Positions 51,520 through 59,603 of a stretch of 64,000 nucleotides of DNA are shown piece after piece; the stretch's first letter is position 1; each line of letters begins with the position of its first letter. The DNA comes from Eubacterium sp. (GTDB taxonomy: Bacteria; Bacillota; Clostridia; Oscillospirales; Acutalibacteraceae): positions 98,003 through 162,002 of the forward strand of contig JAFUEH010000009.1 in the NCBI GenBank assembly GCA_017463985.1. Reading direction: 5' to 3'. The position numbers and the translations under genes were made by a program. A model generated the notes under the pieces. That model was not told the origin of the DNA and did no database searches. It worked only from the letters and a program-made list of their open reading frames with translations.

Positions 51520-51568
51520 GGTTTACGGTTCTCCTTCTCCTGTTTTCAATGCTATAAGAAAAGCGTAA

Positions 51569-51593
51569 AAGGCTGCCTTTCACCGGCAGCCTT
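51569..51593 (-). terminator. Hairpin between YbjN-like gene and the AAA+ protease gene
   Basis: AAGGCTGCC/GGCAGCCTT 9-bp stem with a 7-nt loop, then TTTTACGCTTTTC on the minus strand. The T run is interrupted, so it may only partly stop transcription and set protease dosage. Confidence 0.6.
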
Positions 51594-51604
51594 CGGCTAT
51601 CATA

Positions 51605-52105
51605 TTAATTTTCTTGCGGTGCTAACAACTCGGCAACGCTGAGCTTGCCGGTGTTAATCAAATAAAACACATCGTTATAATGGTCGATGATTCTCGTTGC
51701 GGTCTGCACCATATAGTGGAAAATGCCGCCGTCGATACGGTCGTTGTCGTAAGAGACAATCATTTTGAACCCGATCTGATTATTTTCCCGATCCAGATCA
51801 AAGCAGCCGTCAACCAATCCGGAGGAGGCATGGCAAACCGCCACCGCCAGCGAGGCCAGCTTGGTGCTGTCCGGCTCCACCGGTATCAGCGAATACAGAT
51901 GCAAAATATTGTTGTTCTCCCTCACTGAGATCTTGATCAGCATCGGGAAATCCTCTCCGCTGATCTTGAAGGAATAGGCCATCATATCCGGATCTTCGCC
52001 CAGCATTTCAAATTTTGCATCATTGTCGTTACGGTTATTGAGATACCGACCGAGCGCACTATAAACATCCAACGCCGCTTGGTGTCTGTTATTATCGTTA
52101 ATCAT
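51605..52105 (-). CDS. YbjN-like (type III secretion chaperone fold) protein, paralogue 2
   Basis: A 166-residue cytosolic acidic protein. KISGEDFPMLIKISVRENNNILHLYSLIP and AVAVCHASSGLVDGCFDLDRENNQIGFKMIVSYD match the YbjN pattern: two beta strands, an 'ENNNILHLYSLIP' strand and a helix-rich C-terminus. It is a diverged paralogue of the upstream gene (shared ENNNxLxLxSxxP, AxCHxxSxxxxGxFDxD). YbjN proteins resemble secretion chaperones and bind protein partners. Located between the sigma module and the AAA+ protease, it is a candidate adaptor (inference). Confidence 0.8.
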   Translation of the reverse strand: MINDNNRHQAALDVYSALGRYLNNRNDNDAKFEMLGEDPDMMAYSFKISGEDFPMLIKISVRENNNILHLYSLIPVEPDSTKLASLAVAVCHASSGLVDGCFDLDRENNQIGFKMIVSYDNDRIDGGIFHYMVQTATRIIDHYNDVFYLINTGKLSVAELLAPQEN

Positions 52106-52116
52106 TCCAAACCCTC

Positions 52117-52578
52117 CTATGAAACCTGTTCCGTAAACTGATCCAGCGTAATATACCCCTTGGACAGGGCAAACAGCTTGTCATTCAGGTCGTCGATCAT
52201 GCTGTTGGCAATACGCATCATATACCGCAGTGCGCCGGCGCCAAGCTCACCGTCACCGACAAAGTTATTCATTCTGAAGGTGATTTCGCCGGTTTTCACG
52301 TCAAAATCAAAGTACCCGTTGATATAGGTGCTGTTGATATGGCAGATCGCCAGCGCCATCTCCACGCGCTTATCCTCCGGTACCTTAAAGGGAAAGAAGG
52401 AAAGCAGGCGCAGCACGTTATTGTTTTCGTTAATCGTGATAAAAATTTCGACCGGCAGGTCGTCGCTCTCCATCTTATAGCGAACAAATTCTTTTTCGTC
52501 ATTGCGCTCGTAGTGCCAGTCGAAGCTGTCCAGCAGCGCACATATTTTTACAAAAGTGTTATGTGAGGTTGAAGACAT
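52117..52578 (-). CDS. YbjN-like (type III secretion chaperone fold) protein, paralogue 1
   Basis: A 153-residue protein with the same pattern as its neighbour: YKMESDDLPVEIFITINENNNVLRLLSFFP, LAICHINSTYINGYFDFDVKTGEITFRM and GALRYMMRIANSMIDDLNDKLFAL. It is separated from paralogue 2 by 11 nt. A consensus promoter lies just upstream inside the zf-HC2 gene, so the YbjN pair can be expressed apart from the sigma factor. The ATG follows AAGGAG. Confidence 0.82.
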   Translation of the reverse strand: MSSTSHNTFVKICALLDSFDWHYERNDEKEFVRYKMESDDLPVEIFITINENNNVLRLLSFFPFKVPEDKRVEMALAICHINSTYINGYFDFDVKTGEITFRMNNFVGDGELGAGALRYMMRIANSMIDDLNDKLFALSKGYITLDQFTEQVS

Positions 52579-52605
52579 ATAAATTTCTCCTTTCAGTTTA
52601 ATTTT

Positions 52606-52634
52606 ATTATAACTTACCGATCTCTGCTTGTCAA
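52606..52634 (-). promoter_or_regulatory. Internal consensus promoter ahead of the YbjN pair
   Basis: Minus strand: TTGACA (52634-52629), 17-bp spacer, TATAAT (52611-52606). It overlaps the last codons of the zf-HC2 gene. It is a perfect housekeeping promoter, not the pattern expected for an ECF sigma target. Confidence 0.85.
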
Positions 52635-52877
52635 TAAACGGTCGTCTCCGTCGCGCAGGGCAAAGCCGTCCTCTAACCGGCTTTCCTTAACGACCGGTGT
52701 GATGCCGTCACGCACCGCCTCTTTTATTTCCTGCAGTGCCTCATAGGTGCGGCGGCAATGCTCACAGGTAACCAGATGGCGGTTCACCTCCGCTGCCAGC
52801 GCCAGCAGCGTTTTGTCTGCCCGATCGGCATAAGCAAGCCTTGCCAGGTTTTCAGTAGAAATATGCTTTTCGATCAT
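52614..52877 (-). CDS. zf-HC2 anti-sigma-like protein
   Basis: An 87-residue protein with an N-terminal zinc finger of the anti-sigma type, H-x3-C-x2-C (NRHLVTCEHCRRTYEAL), followed by a short hydrophilic tail. No membrane helix is present, so it would be a soluble anti-sigma factor, possibly redox- or partner-controlled. The start lies inside the sigma gene (26-nt overlap), the usual arrangement for sigma/anti-sigma pairs. Confidence 0.82.
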   Translation of the reverse strand: MIEKHISTENLARLAYADRADKTLLALAAEVNRHLVTCEHCRRTYEALQEIKEAVRDGITPVVKESRLEDGFALRDGDDRLLTSRDR

Positions 52878-53685
52878 TGTTAATCAACTCCTTAAAGCGA
52901 CCCTTGATCCAGTTAGAGCTGTCCGTAATGGCGCGCGGCGTCATGTCAAACAGTCGGTTTTCGTACACGATTCCGTCCTTTTCCTCCGCCAGACGTGCGC
53001 GCAGCGTCGTGAAGATCCTGTCCGGCAGCGCCGTGTCCAGTGTGCGCTCCAGCTCGACCCTGGCGGCGGCGTAGATCACGCCGAGCCGTTTGCCGTGCAG
53101 CTGCTCAGCAATATAAGCAGTCTTGTTTTTAATAATACCGGCATAGTCGGCTAAAATGATTTTGTTGAAAAGGAAGGCAAGCATTTTGTCCGGCGCGGTG
53201 TTAACGGAAAGCAGCGCCTCCAGCACCGCGAACAGATGCGGCAGGTCTTCCTCCTCCAGCAGCAACAGCTCCCGCTGCTCCTGCGGAATATCGCGTTCCT
53301 CGCCGTCCTCACCGTCGAGCGCGCTGAGTGATATTTTGCGCCGCTGGGCCGTCTTGGCATCAGCGCCGTTGTCCGGCAAGGTCTTTTCCTCACGGTAATA
53401 GCTGCGCCAGAAATCGTTGATCCGCCGTTCCGCCAGCGTGCGCAGCCAGCTGTTACGCTGCGACGGACTCAACGTTTCGCTGTTCACAACAAACGACGCC
53501 AGATTCTGCAGCACAGCAATACAGATCTCCTGCAGCACGTCCTCTCGCTCTGTCTCCGGCACGCCATGCCTGGCGATCAGCGGTCTTACGTCAGCCAGCA
53601 CCGTCTCAAAAATCCGGTCATAGCCGGCGCCGCTGTACACCGCGGCCTTGACGGCCTGATAATTGGTTTGGGTTCCCCAGTTCAT
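52852..53685 (-). CDS. Sigma-70 family (ECF-like) RNA polymerase sigma factor
   Basis: A 277-residue sigma-like protein. Residues 15-100 resemble region 2 (ETEREDVLQEICIAVLQNL, SWLRTLAERRINDFWRSYYRE). A C-terminal segment with a helix-turn-helix-like pattern (IIKNKTAYIAEQLHGKRLGVIYAAARVELE) may be region 4. A roughly 70-residue acidic insert (DGEDGEERDIPQEQRELLLLEEED) separates them, and an extra C-terminal extension ends the protein, making it longer than a typical ECF factor. ATG at 53685 follows GGAGGAAAG. Confidence 0.78.
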   Translation of the reverse strand: MNWGTQTNYQAVKAAVYSGAGYDRIFETVLADVRPLIARHGVPETEREDVLQEICIAVLQNLASFVVNSETLSPSQRNSWLRTLAERRINDFWRSYYREEKTLPDNGADAKTAQRRKISLSALDGEDGEERDIPQEQRELLLLEEEDLPHLFAVLEALLSVNTAPDKMLAFLFNKIILADYAGIIKNKTAYIAEQLHGKRLGVIYAAARVELERTLDTALPDRIFTTLRARLAEEKDGIVYENRLFDMTPRAITDSSNWIKGRFKELINNDRKAYFY

Positions 53686-53725
53686 TCTTTCCTCCGAAAC
53701 AATGATAAATCTTCCATACCTTCTT

Positions 53726-53754
53726 ATTATAATAGAAGAACCGGCATATTGCAA
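53726..53754 (-). promoter_or_regulatory. Promoter of the sigma/anti-sigma operon
   Basis: Minus strand: TTGCAA (53754-53749), 17-bp spacer, TATAAT (53731-53726), 41 bp before the ATG. Confidence 0.8.
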
Positions 53755-53829
53755 GAAGCACAATGCTTTTTCGGAGGCTTCACTTTTATGATCGCTGCGC
53801 CGCGCAAAAAATCGGACAGGAAAGGTAAT

Positions 53830-53858
53830 TTGACATTTCTTTCAATTGAAGATATACT
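53830..53858 (+). promoter_or_regulatory. Promoter of the SDR/flavoprotein operon
   Basis: TTGACA, 17-bp spacer, TATACT, 31 bp before the ATG. Divergent from the sigma-factor promoter, about 75 bp away. Confidence 0.85.
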
Positions 53859-53889
53859 GTAATTAATAGATTTCGAAAGGACGGATAGT

Positions 53890-54684
53890 ATGATTACCAA
53901 TTCCAACATTGTGCTGACCGGTGCCTCCAGCGGTATCGGCTATGAGGTACTGAAGCTGCTGGTCAAGGGCGACGGCAACCGGATCCTGGCACCGGCACTT
54001 GACGCCGAGGAGCGGCTGGACGGTTTTTCCGAAAGCGTGATTCCGATGAACGTGGACGTCGGCTCTAAGGAGGGCGTGGACGCCATTTTTGACAAAGCGG
54101 CCGAGGTATTCGGCGGTGAAAAAATCGATATTTTTTATGCTAACGCCGGTTTTCCGTATTATGAAACGTTTGATTACGTAGACTGGGATCGTATTCAAAA
54201 GATCTTTGACGTCAATACCCTCTCCCCGATCTATACTTACGCCAAATACCGCGAGCACCTGAACGGCAGGAACGGTATCCTTGCCTATACCGTCTCCGCC
54301 ATCGGCCAGATGGCAATGCCGGGCTATGCGCTGTACAGCGCCAGTAAGTTCGGTCTGCAGGGCTTCCAGCAGGGTATTCGTTTAGAGGCGGCGAAAAACC
54401 TACAGATCACCTGTCTGTATCCGGTGGCAACTGACACTAATTTCTTTAAGGTAGCCAATGAGGTTTCCTTTGAAAAGCCGTTTCCGGTACAGCAGCCGGA
54501 CGTAGTGGCGCGCAAGATGGTCGCCGGCATTGAAAAGGGCAAAAAATTTGTTTCACCCTGCTCCCTGTTCGCGTTATCGAAGGTATTGATGGGCGTTTGC
54601 CCGCCGGTGCGGACCGTCTACTGGCAGCTGGAAAAGAACAAGTTAACAAGATTTCAAAAGAAATTAGAGGAGCTGAAAAAATAA
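53890..54684 (+). CDS. Short-chain dehydrogenase/reductase
   Basis: A 264-residue classical SDR: cofactor motif TGASSGIGYEV (residues 9-19), ANAGFPYYE, catalytic Ser in YTVSAIGQ and YALYSASKFG (Tyr and Lys). The Asp after the second strand is replaced (APALDAE), so NAD versus NADP preference is unclear. Its stop shares a base with the start of the flavoprotein gene (TAATG), so the two enzymes are co-expressed and may act on one substrate. Confidence 0.93.
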   Translation: MITNSNIVLTGASSGIGYEVLKLLVKGDGNRILAPALDAEERLDGFSESVIPMNVDVGSKEGVDAIFDKAAEVFGGEKIDIFYANAGFPYYETFDYVDWDRIQKIFDVNTLSPIYTYAKYREHLNGRNGILAYTVSAIGQMAMPGYALYSASKFGLQGFQQGIRLEAAKNLQITCLYPVATDTNFFKVANEVSFEKPFPVQQPDVVARKMVAGIEKGKKFVSPCSLFALSKVLMGVCPPVRTVYWQLEKNKLTRFQKKLEELKK

Positions 54685-56762
54685 TGGCATTTGATATGCT
54701 TTTTTCACCGATGAAAATCGGCACAATGGAGGTAAAGAACCGCGTGGTCATGACCGCCGCGGAATTTTCGCTCGGCCAGACGAACGGCGAACCGACGGAG
54801 CGCATGATGAATTATTATGAGGAACGCGCCAAGGGCGGCGTTGGCCTGATCATCCCGGGTATCTGCCGCGTTAACGACATGGCGGCCGCCTCTACGTTCA
54901 CCCAGCTGTCTATGAGCAGCGACCGCCACATTGAACCGATGAAGGAGCTGGTAAAGCGCGTTCATCGCCATGGCGCTAAGCTATGCATCCAGCTGCACCA
55001 TCCGGGCCGTCAGGGCTACTGCAGCTCCATCAACACGCTGCCGATGATCATTCCGATCACCGATCGTTTTCCGCAGGTACCGGCCATGCTGTTCAAGGCA
55101 ACGCCTGTACTGCTGGGCTTAGAAGCAAAAAAAGTGTGTATGTCACAGCAGGCGCCCAGCAAATGTGAGCTATCCGCACACGGCGCTATGCGTATCCATG
55201 CCATGACAAAGCACGAGGTACATAAATTAAGAGACGACTTTATTGCCGCGGCCGTACGCTGTCAAAAGGCAGGCGTGGACGCGGTAGAGCTGCACGCAAC
55301 GCACGGCTATATTCTGCAGCAGTTCCTGTCACCGAACACAAACCAGCGCAAGGATGAATACGGCGGCTCGTTCGACAACAGAATGCGGTTCATCACGGAG
55401 ATCATCCAAGGCATCAAGACGCAGTGCGGCAAGGACTATCCGCTGATCGTCCGCATGACGGCCGACGAGATGTATGACCGTATCGGTTTGGCCGGCAAGG
55501 GCTACAGCCTGTCCGTCGGCAAAGAGATCGCCAAGCGGTTGGAGGCACTCGGCGTAGACGCGCTCAACGTTTCCTCCGCCTGCTACGACGCCTATAACTA
55601 CTGGCTGGAGCCAACCTCCTTTGAACCGGGCTGGCGCGCTTATTTGGCCAAGGAGATCAAGTCGGTAGTCAGCATTCCGGTGATCGCCGCCAACTTTATC
55701 CGTTCCCCTGAGCAGGCGGAACGTCAGCTGGAGGAGGGCTACCAGGATTTTATCGGCTCTGCGCGTAACTTTATCTGCGATCCGTACTGGGCAAAAAAGG
55801 CGCAGGAGGGTCATCCGGAAACCATCCGCCGTTGCATCGGCTGTCTGCATTGCATTAAGTCGTTTATTGAGAACGCCGCCACGAAGGGCGCGCCGGGTGA
55901 ATGTGCGCTGAACCCCTCCGTCGGTATTGAAAAGGAATTTGCCGCTTTGCCTGACACCGGCAGAGGCTTTCCGATCGTGGTCGTCGGAGCCGGTCCTGCC
56001 GGCTTAACAGCCGCTATGACGCTCAAGCGCCGCGGCTATGATGTTACGGTGCTGGAAAAGGAAGCCGCGGCCGGCGGTCAGGTCAACATCGCCGCGGCCG
56101 GACCGTGCAAGGATAAGCTACACTGGGCGATCGAGGATATGCTCACCGAAGCAGCAGGCCTCGGCATCACCGTACAGACCGGCACGGAGGCGACGGCAGA
56201 GCTGCTGGCAGCAATGAAGCCGTACGCTGTTGTACTGGCTACCGGCGGCACGCCGATCAAGCCGCGTTCCATCGAGGGAATCGACCGCGAGACGGTTTTC
56301 ACTGCGCCGGAGATCCTGCTGGGCGAAAAGGAAATAAAGGACAGCCGCGTGGCCGTCATCGGCTCCGGCCTGACCGGACTGGAGACGACAGAAAAGCTCA
56401 ACGAGCTCGGCAACACCGTCACAGTGATCGAGATGGCGGACAAGGTAGCAGGCGCCGCCTGGTTCCAGTTTGTAGACGATTCCATGAGCCGCATAAAGCC
56501 TTATGGCACACGGTTTATGCTCAGCACCAAGCTGGTTTCAATCGAAGAACACGGTGTGACCGTTGAGGACGCTAAGACCGGTGTACAGCAAACCGTAGAC
56601 GCCGATTATGTCGTACTCTCTATGGGCGTACGGCCGAACAATGCGCTGCGGGAAGCGCTGGAAGCCGCCGGTATTAAGACCGTTACCGTCGGGGACGCTG
56701 ACCGCGGCGGCACGATCGGCAACGCTACCCAGTCGGCATTCCACAAAGCAATGGTATTGTAA
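54684..56762 (+). CDS. Old-Yellow-Enzyme/2,4-dienoyl-CoA reductase family flavoprotein
   Basis: A 692-residue flavoenzyme with the three-part layout of 2,4-dienoyl-CoA reductase, BaiCD/BaiH and related enoate reductases. Residues 1-350: FMN TIM barrel (FSPMKIGTMEVKNRVVM, ELHATHGYILQQFLSPNTNQ, DEYGGSFDNRMRF). Residues 370-395: [4Fe-4S] site CIGCLHC plus a later Cys. Residues 415-690: FAD/NAD-binding domain (VVVGAGPAGLTAAMTLKRRG, AVIGSGLTGLETTEKL). It likely reduces an activated C=C bond with NAD(P)H. The substrate may be a fatty acyl, bile acid or plant compound. Confidence 0.92.
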   Translation: MAFDMLFSPMKIGTMEVKNRVVMTAAEFSLGQTNGEPTERMMNYYEERAKGGVGLIIPGICRVNDMAAASTFTQLSMSSDRHIEPMKELVKRVHRHGAKLCIQLHHPGRQGYCSSINTLPMIIPITDRFPQVPAMLFKATPVLLGLEAKKVCMSQQAPSKCELSAHGAMRIHAMTKHEVHKLRDDFIAAAVRCQKAGVDAVELHATHGYILQQFLSPNTNQRKDEYGGSFDNRMRFITEIIQGIKTQCGKDYPLIVRMTADEMYDRIGLAGKGYSLSVGKEIAKRLEALGVDALNVSSACYDAYNYWLEPTSFEPGWRAYLAKEIKSVVSIPVIAANFIRSPEQAERQLEEGYQDFIGSARNFICDPYWAKKAQEGHPETIRRCIGCLHCIKSFIENAATKGAPGECALNPSVGIEKEFAALPDTGRGFPIVVVGAGPAGLTAAMTLKRRGYDVTVLEKEAAAGGQVNIAAAGPCKDKLHWAIEDMLTEAAGLGITVQTGTEATAELLAAMKPYAVVLATGGTPIKPRSIEGIDRETVFTAPEILLGEKEIKDSRVAVIGSGLTGLETTEKLNELGNTVTVIEMADKVAGAAWFQFVDDSMSRIKPYGTRFMLSTKLVSIEEHGVTVEDAKTGVQQTVDADYVVLSMGVRPNNALREALEAAGIKTVTVGDADRGGTIGNATQSAFHKAMVL

Positions 56763-56795
56763 TTCCTTTAAAACAGAAAATCTTATGAAAGTAAT

Positions 56796-56824
56796 AGGCT
56801 CGCAAGGAAAAACCTTGCGAGCCT
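56796..56824. terminator. Terminator between the flavoprotein gene and pnp
   Basis: Perfect 12-bp stem AGGCTCGCAAGG/CCTTGCGAGCCT with an A5 loop; weak T runs on both strands. Confidence 0.75.
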
Positions 56825-56847
56825 TAGTTTCGTTTTATGCAGTTTGC

Positions 56848-59046
56848 TTAGTCCTTTTTGCGGTTGTTGCGTCTCGGAGGTCTGTTGCCGCCCTTCTTGC
56901 GGGGCAGGTCGTCGATTTCGTTTTCCGCCTTCATGCCCTCCAGCTCGATCAATGCGTCGCGTCTGGAAAGGTCAATCTTGCCCTCGTCCGTGATGCCGAT
57001 GCATTTCACGATGACGGAGTCGCCCACGTTAACCACATCCTCTACCTTCTCGGTGCGCTTAACGTCCAGACGGCTGATGTGTACCAGCCCTTCCTTGCCC
57101 GGTGCGATCTCAACGAAAGCACCGAAGTTCATCAGTCTGGTCACGACGCCGTTGTAGAACGCGCCGATCTCCGGATCAGAAGCGATCAGGCGAACCATTT
57201 CGATCGCTGCCTTACACTTATCGGTATCCTGACCGGACACAAAGACATTGCCGTCCTCTTCGATCTCGATCTTAACGTCATAATCCACCTGCAGCTGCTG
57301 GATGATCTTGCCGCCCTTGCCGATGACGTCACCGATCTTGTCGGGATTGATGGCAACGGTCATCATCTTCGGCGCATACTTTGACAGCTCCTTGCGCGGC
57401 TCAGCAATCACCGGCAGCATAATCTCGTCAAGGATATAATTTCTGGCCTTATGGGTCTTTGCAAAAGCCTCTTTGATAATCTCCGGCGTCAGGCCGTGCA
57501 CCTTGAGGTCCATTTGGATCGCAGTGATACCCTTCTTTGTACCGGCAACCTTAAAGTCCATATCGCCGTAGAAGTCCTCGAGTCCCTGAATATCTACCAT
57601 GGTCATGAAGTCACCGTAAACGCCTTCGTCGCCGGTGATCAAGCCGCAGGAAATACCGGCAACCGGCGCTTTGATCGGCACGCCTGCCGCCATCAGCGCC
57701 AGCGTGGAACCGCAGATAGAGCCCTGTGAGGTAGAACCGTTAGAGGAAAGCACCTCGGACACCACGCGGATAGTATACGGGAATTCCTCCACAGACGGCA
57801 GTACCGGTACCAGCGCCTTTTCAGCCAGTGCGCCGTGGCCGATCTCACGTCTGCCCGGGCCTCTGGAGGGCTTCGTTTCGCCAACAGAATAGCTCGGGAA
57901 ATTATAATGATGGATGTACCTCTTTTCCGTTTGCTCGTCAATACCGTCAAGCGCCTGTGCGTCACGGATACCGCCAAGGGTGGCGATAGACAGCACCTGC
58001 GTCTGGCCTCTGGTGAACATACCGCAGCCGTGTACGCGCGGCAGCAGATCGATCTCTGCATTCAGCGGACGGATCTCGTCAATGCCTCTGCCGTCAACAC
58101 GCTTGTGCTCGTTCTTCAGCCAGTCGCGCACCACGTGCTTCTGCACCAGGTACATGATCTCGTCCAGCTTTTCGGTGTTATCCTCAAAGCGCTCGTCAAA
58201 GCGCTCGTGCACTGCCTCATAAATCGGCAGCAGGCGTTCGTCGCGGACGTTCTTATCGTCGGTATCGAGCGCCTTCTTGACATCCTCAATGCAGAACGCC
58301 TCGATCTCCGCCATGATTTCCGGATCCGGATTAGAGGACTCGTAAGCAAACTTCGGCTTACCAACCTCTTCCACGATGCCGTTGATAAACTGTACGATCT
58401 TCTTGTTTTCTTCATGACCGGCCATGATTGCGTTGAACATCGTGTCATCGTCGATCTCGTTACCGCCGGCCTCGATCATTGCCACCAGGTCGCCGGTGGA
58501 AGCCACGGTCAGCACCAGGTCGCTCTTTGCACGCTGCTCCAGCGTCGGGTTGATCACGATCTCACCGTCCACTAAACCGACGTTCACGCCGGAAATCGGA
58601 CCGTCCCACGGAATATCTGAAATCGCGATGGCTGCAGAAACGCCGATCATCGCGGTGATCTCAGGCGAGCAGTCGGGGTCAACGGACATCACGGTCGCCA
58701 CCACAGAGCAGTCGTTTCTTAAATCCTTCGGGAAGAGCGGACGGATCGGTCTGTCGATGCAGCGGGAGGCGAGGATTGCCTTTTCGCTCGGTCTGCTCTC
58801 ACGTCTCTGGAAGGAGCCGGGGATCCTGCCGACGGAATACATTTTTTCTTCAAAATCAACGGAGAGCGGGAAGAAATCAATCCCCTCTCTCGGCTTTGCG
58901 GACGCAGTGACGTTGCAAAGCACAGCGGTTTCGCCGTAGCGCGCCATGATAGACGCGTTGGCAAGACCTGCCATTTTACCGGTTTCGAGCGTCAGCTTTC
59001 TGCCGGCAAGCTCTGTTTCCCATACTTTAAAATTCTTGAAAAACAT
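56848..59046 (-). CDS. pnp: Polynucleotide phosphorylase (PNPase)
   Basis: A 3'-5' phosphorolytic exoribonuclease. The 732-residue protein has two RNase PH domains (YGETAVLCNVTAS, RRESRPSEKAILASR, and GRREIGHGALAEKALVPVLP, SNGSTSQGSICG), a linking helical domain, KH (IGDVIGKGGKIIQQL) and S1 (GVVTRLMNFGAFVEIAPGKEGLVHIS) domains, and a basic tail. It follows rpsO as in most bacteria. A long hairpin in the leader may be a processing/autoregulation site. ATG at 59046 follows GAGAGG. Confidence 0.97.
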   Translation of the reverse strand: MFFKNFKVWETELAGRKLTLETGKMAGLANASIMARYGETAVLCNVTASAKPREGIDFFPLSVDFEEKMYSVGRIPGSFQRRESRPSEKAILASRCIDRPIRPLFPKDLRNDCSVVATVMSVDPDCSPEITAMIGVSAAIAISDIPWDGPISGVNVGLVDGEIVINPTLEQRAKSDLVLTVASTGDLVAMIEAGGNEIDDDTMFNAIMAGHEENKKIVQFINGIVEEVGKPKFAYESSNPDPEIMAEIEAFCIEDVKKALDTDDKNVRDERLLPIYEAVHERFDERFEDNTEKLDEIMYLVQKHVVRDWLKNEHKRVDGRGIDEIRPLNAEIDLLPRVHGCGMFTRGQTQVLSIATLGGIRDAQALDGIDEQTEKRYIHHYNFPSYSVGETKPSRGPGRREIGHGALAEKALVPVLPSVEEFPYTIRVVSEVLSSNGSTSQGSICGSTLALMAAGVPIKAPVAGISCGLITGDEGVYGDFMTMVDIQGLEDFYGDMDFKVAGTKKGITAIQMDLKVHGLTPEIIKEAFAKTHKARNYILDEIMLPVIAEPRKELSKYAPKMMTVAINPDKIGDVIGKGGKIIQQLQVDYDVKIEIEEDGNVFVSGQDTDKCKAAIEMVRLIASDPEIGAFYNGVVTRLMNFGAFVEIAPGKEGLVHISRLDVKRTEKVEDVVNVGDSVIVKCIGITDEGKIDLSRRDALIELEGMKAENEIDDLPRKKGGNRPPRRNNRKKD

Positions 59047-59077
59047 AGTTTTACCTCTCTTTAAATTTATTTCAAAA

Positions 59078-59152
59078 GAAGGGTAAATTGTAATAAATTG
59101 AAACCATCAAAGCGCTTAATAGCTTCAATTTATCACAATTATTTATCCCTTC
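59078..59152 (-). promoter_or_regulatory. Long stem-loop in the pnp leader
   Basis: Arms GAAGGG...ATAAATTGAA (59078-59102) and TTCAATTTAT...CCCTTC (59124-59152) form a stem of about 22 bp with small bulges. It begins 32 bp upstream of the pnp start codon, where an RNase III-processed hairpin controls PNPase synthesis in E. coli. Confidence 0.6.
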
Positions 59153-59161
59153 TTTTTGATG

Positions 59162-59204
59162 GTGTAAAAACGACGAAAGCAGACGACACCGTGGCGTCGT
59201 CTGC
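59162..59204 (-). terminator. Terminator or attenuator after rpsO
   Basis: Minus strand: GCAGACGAC/GTCGTCTGC stem with inner pairs, then TTTCGTCGTTTTT. It can limit rpsO transcripts entering pnp. Confidence 0.75.
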
Positions 59205-59211
59205 CGGTTCA

Positions 59212-59508
59212 TTAGTTTTCAGTATCAGCCATATTGCGCTCGATGGTATTACGGATACCAAGCTTCGCAATCAGCTCACGGTACTGGTTAACGTCCTTCT
59301 TATAGATATAGGAAAGCAGGTTTCTTCTGTGACCTACCATCTTAAGAAGACCGCGGCGTGAGTGATGGTCCTTCTTGTGCACCTTGAGATGCTCCGTCAG
59401 TTCCTGAATTCTCTTTGTGAGAACAGCAACCTGAACCTGTGCAGAACCGGTATCACCCTCGTGAACAGCATACTCTTTGATAATCGCTTGCTTTTCTGCC
59501 TGTGTCAT
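59212..59508 (-). CDS. rpsO: 30S ribosomal protein S15
   Basis: Primary 16S rRNA-binding protein of the small subunit. Typical sequence: [52 protein letters not shown] and [11 protein letters not shown]. At 98 residues it has about nine residues beyond the usual end ([12 protein letters not shown]). It precedes pnp on the same strand. Confidence 0.97.
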   Translation of the reverse strand: MTQAEKQAIIKEYAVHEGDTGSAQVQVAVLTKRIQELTEHLKVHKKDHHSRRGLLKMVGHRRNLLSYIYKKDVNQYRELIAKLGIRNTIERNMADTEN

Positions 59509-59603
59509 ACAAATTTTCCACCTTTCATAATATTTGCCCTTGCGGAAAACACAGTAACGGGAAGGTGAACCCCAAAACCGAGTAATCCGTTTAAGCGTGA
59601 TGT

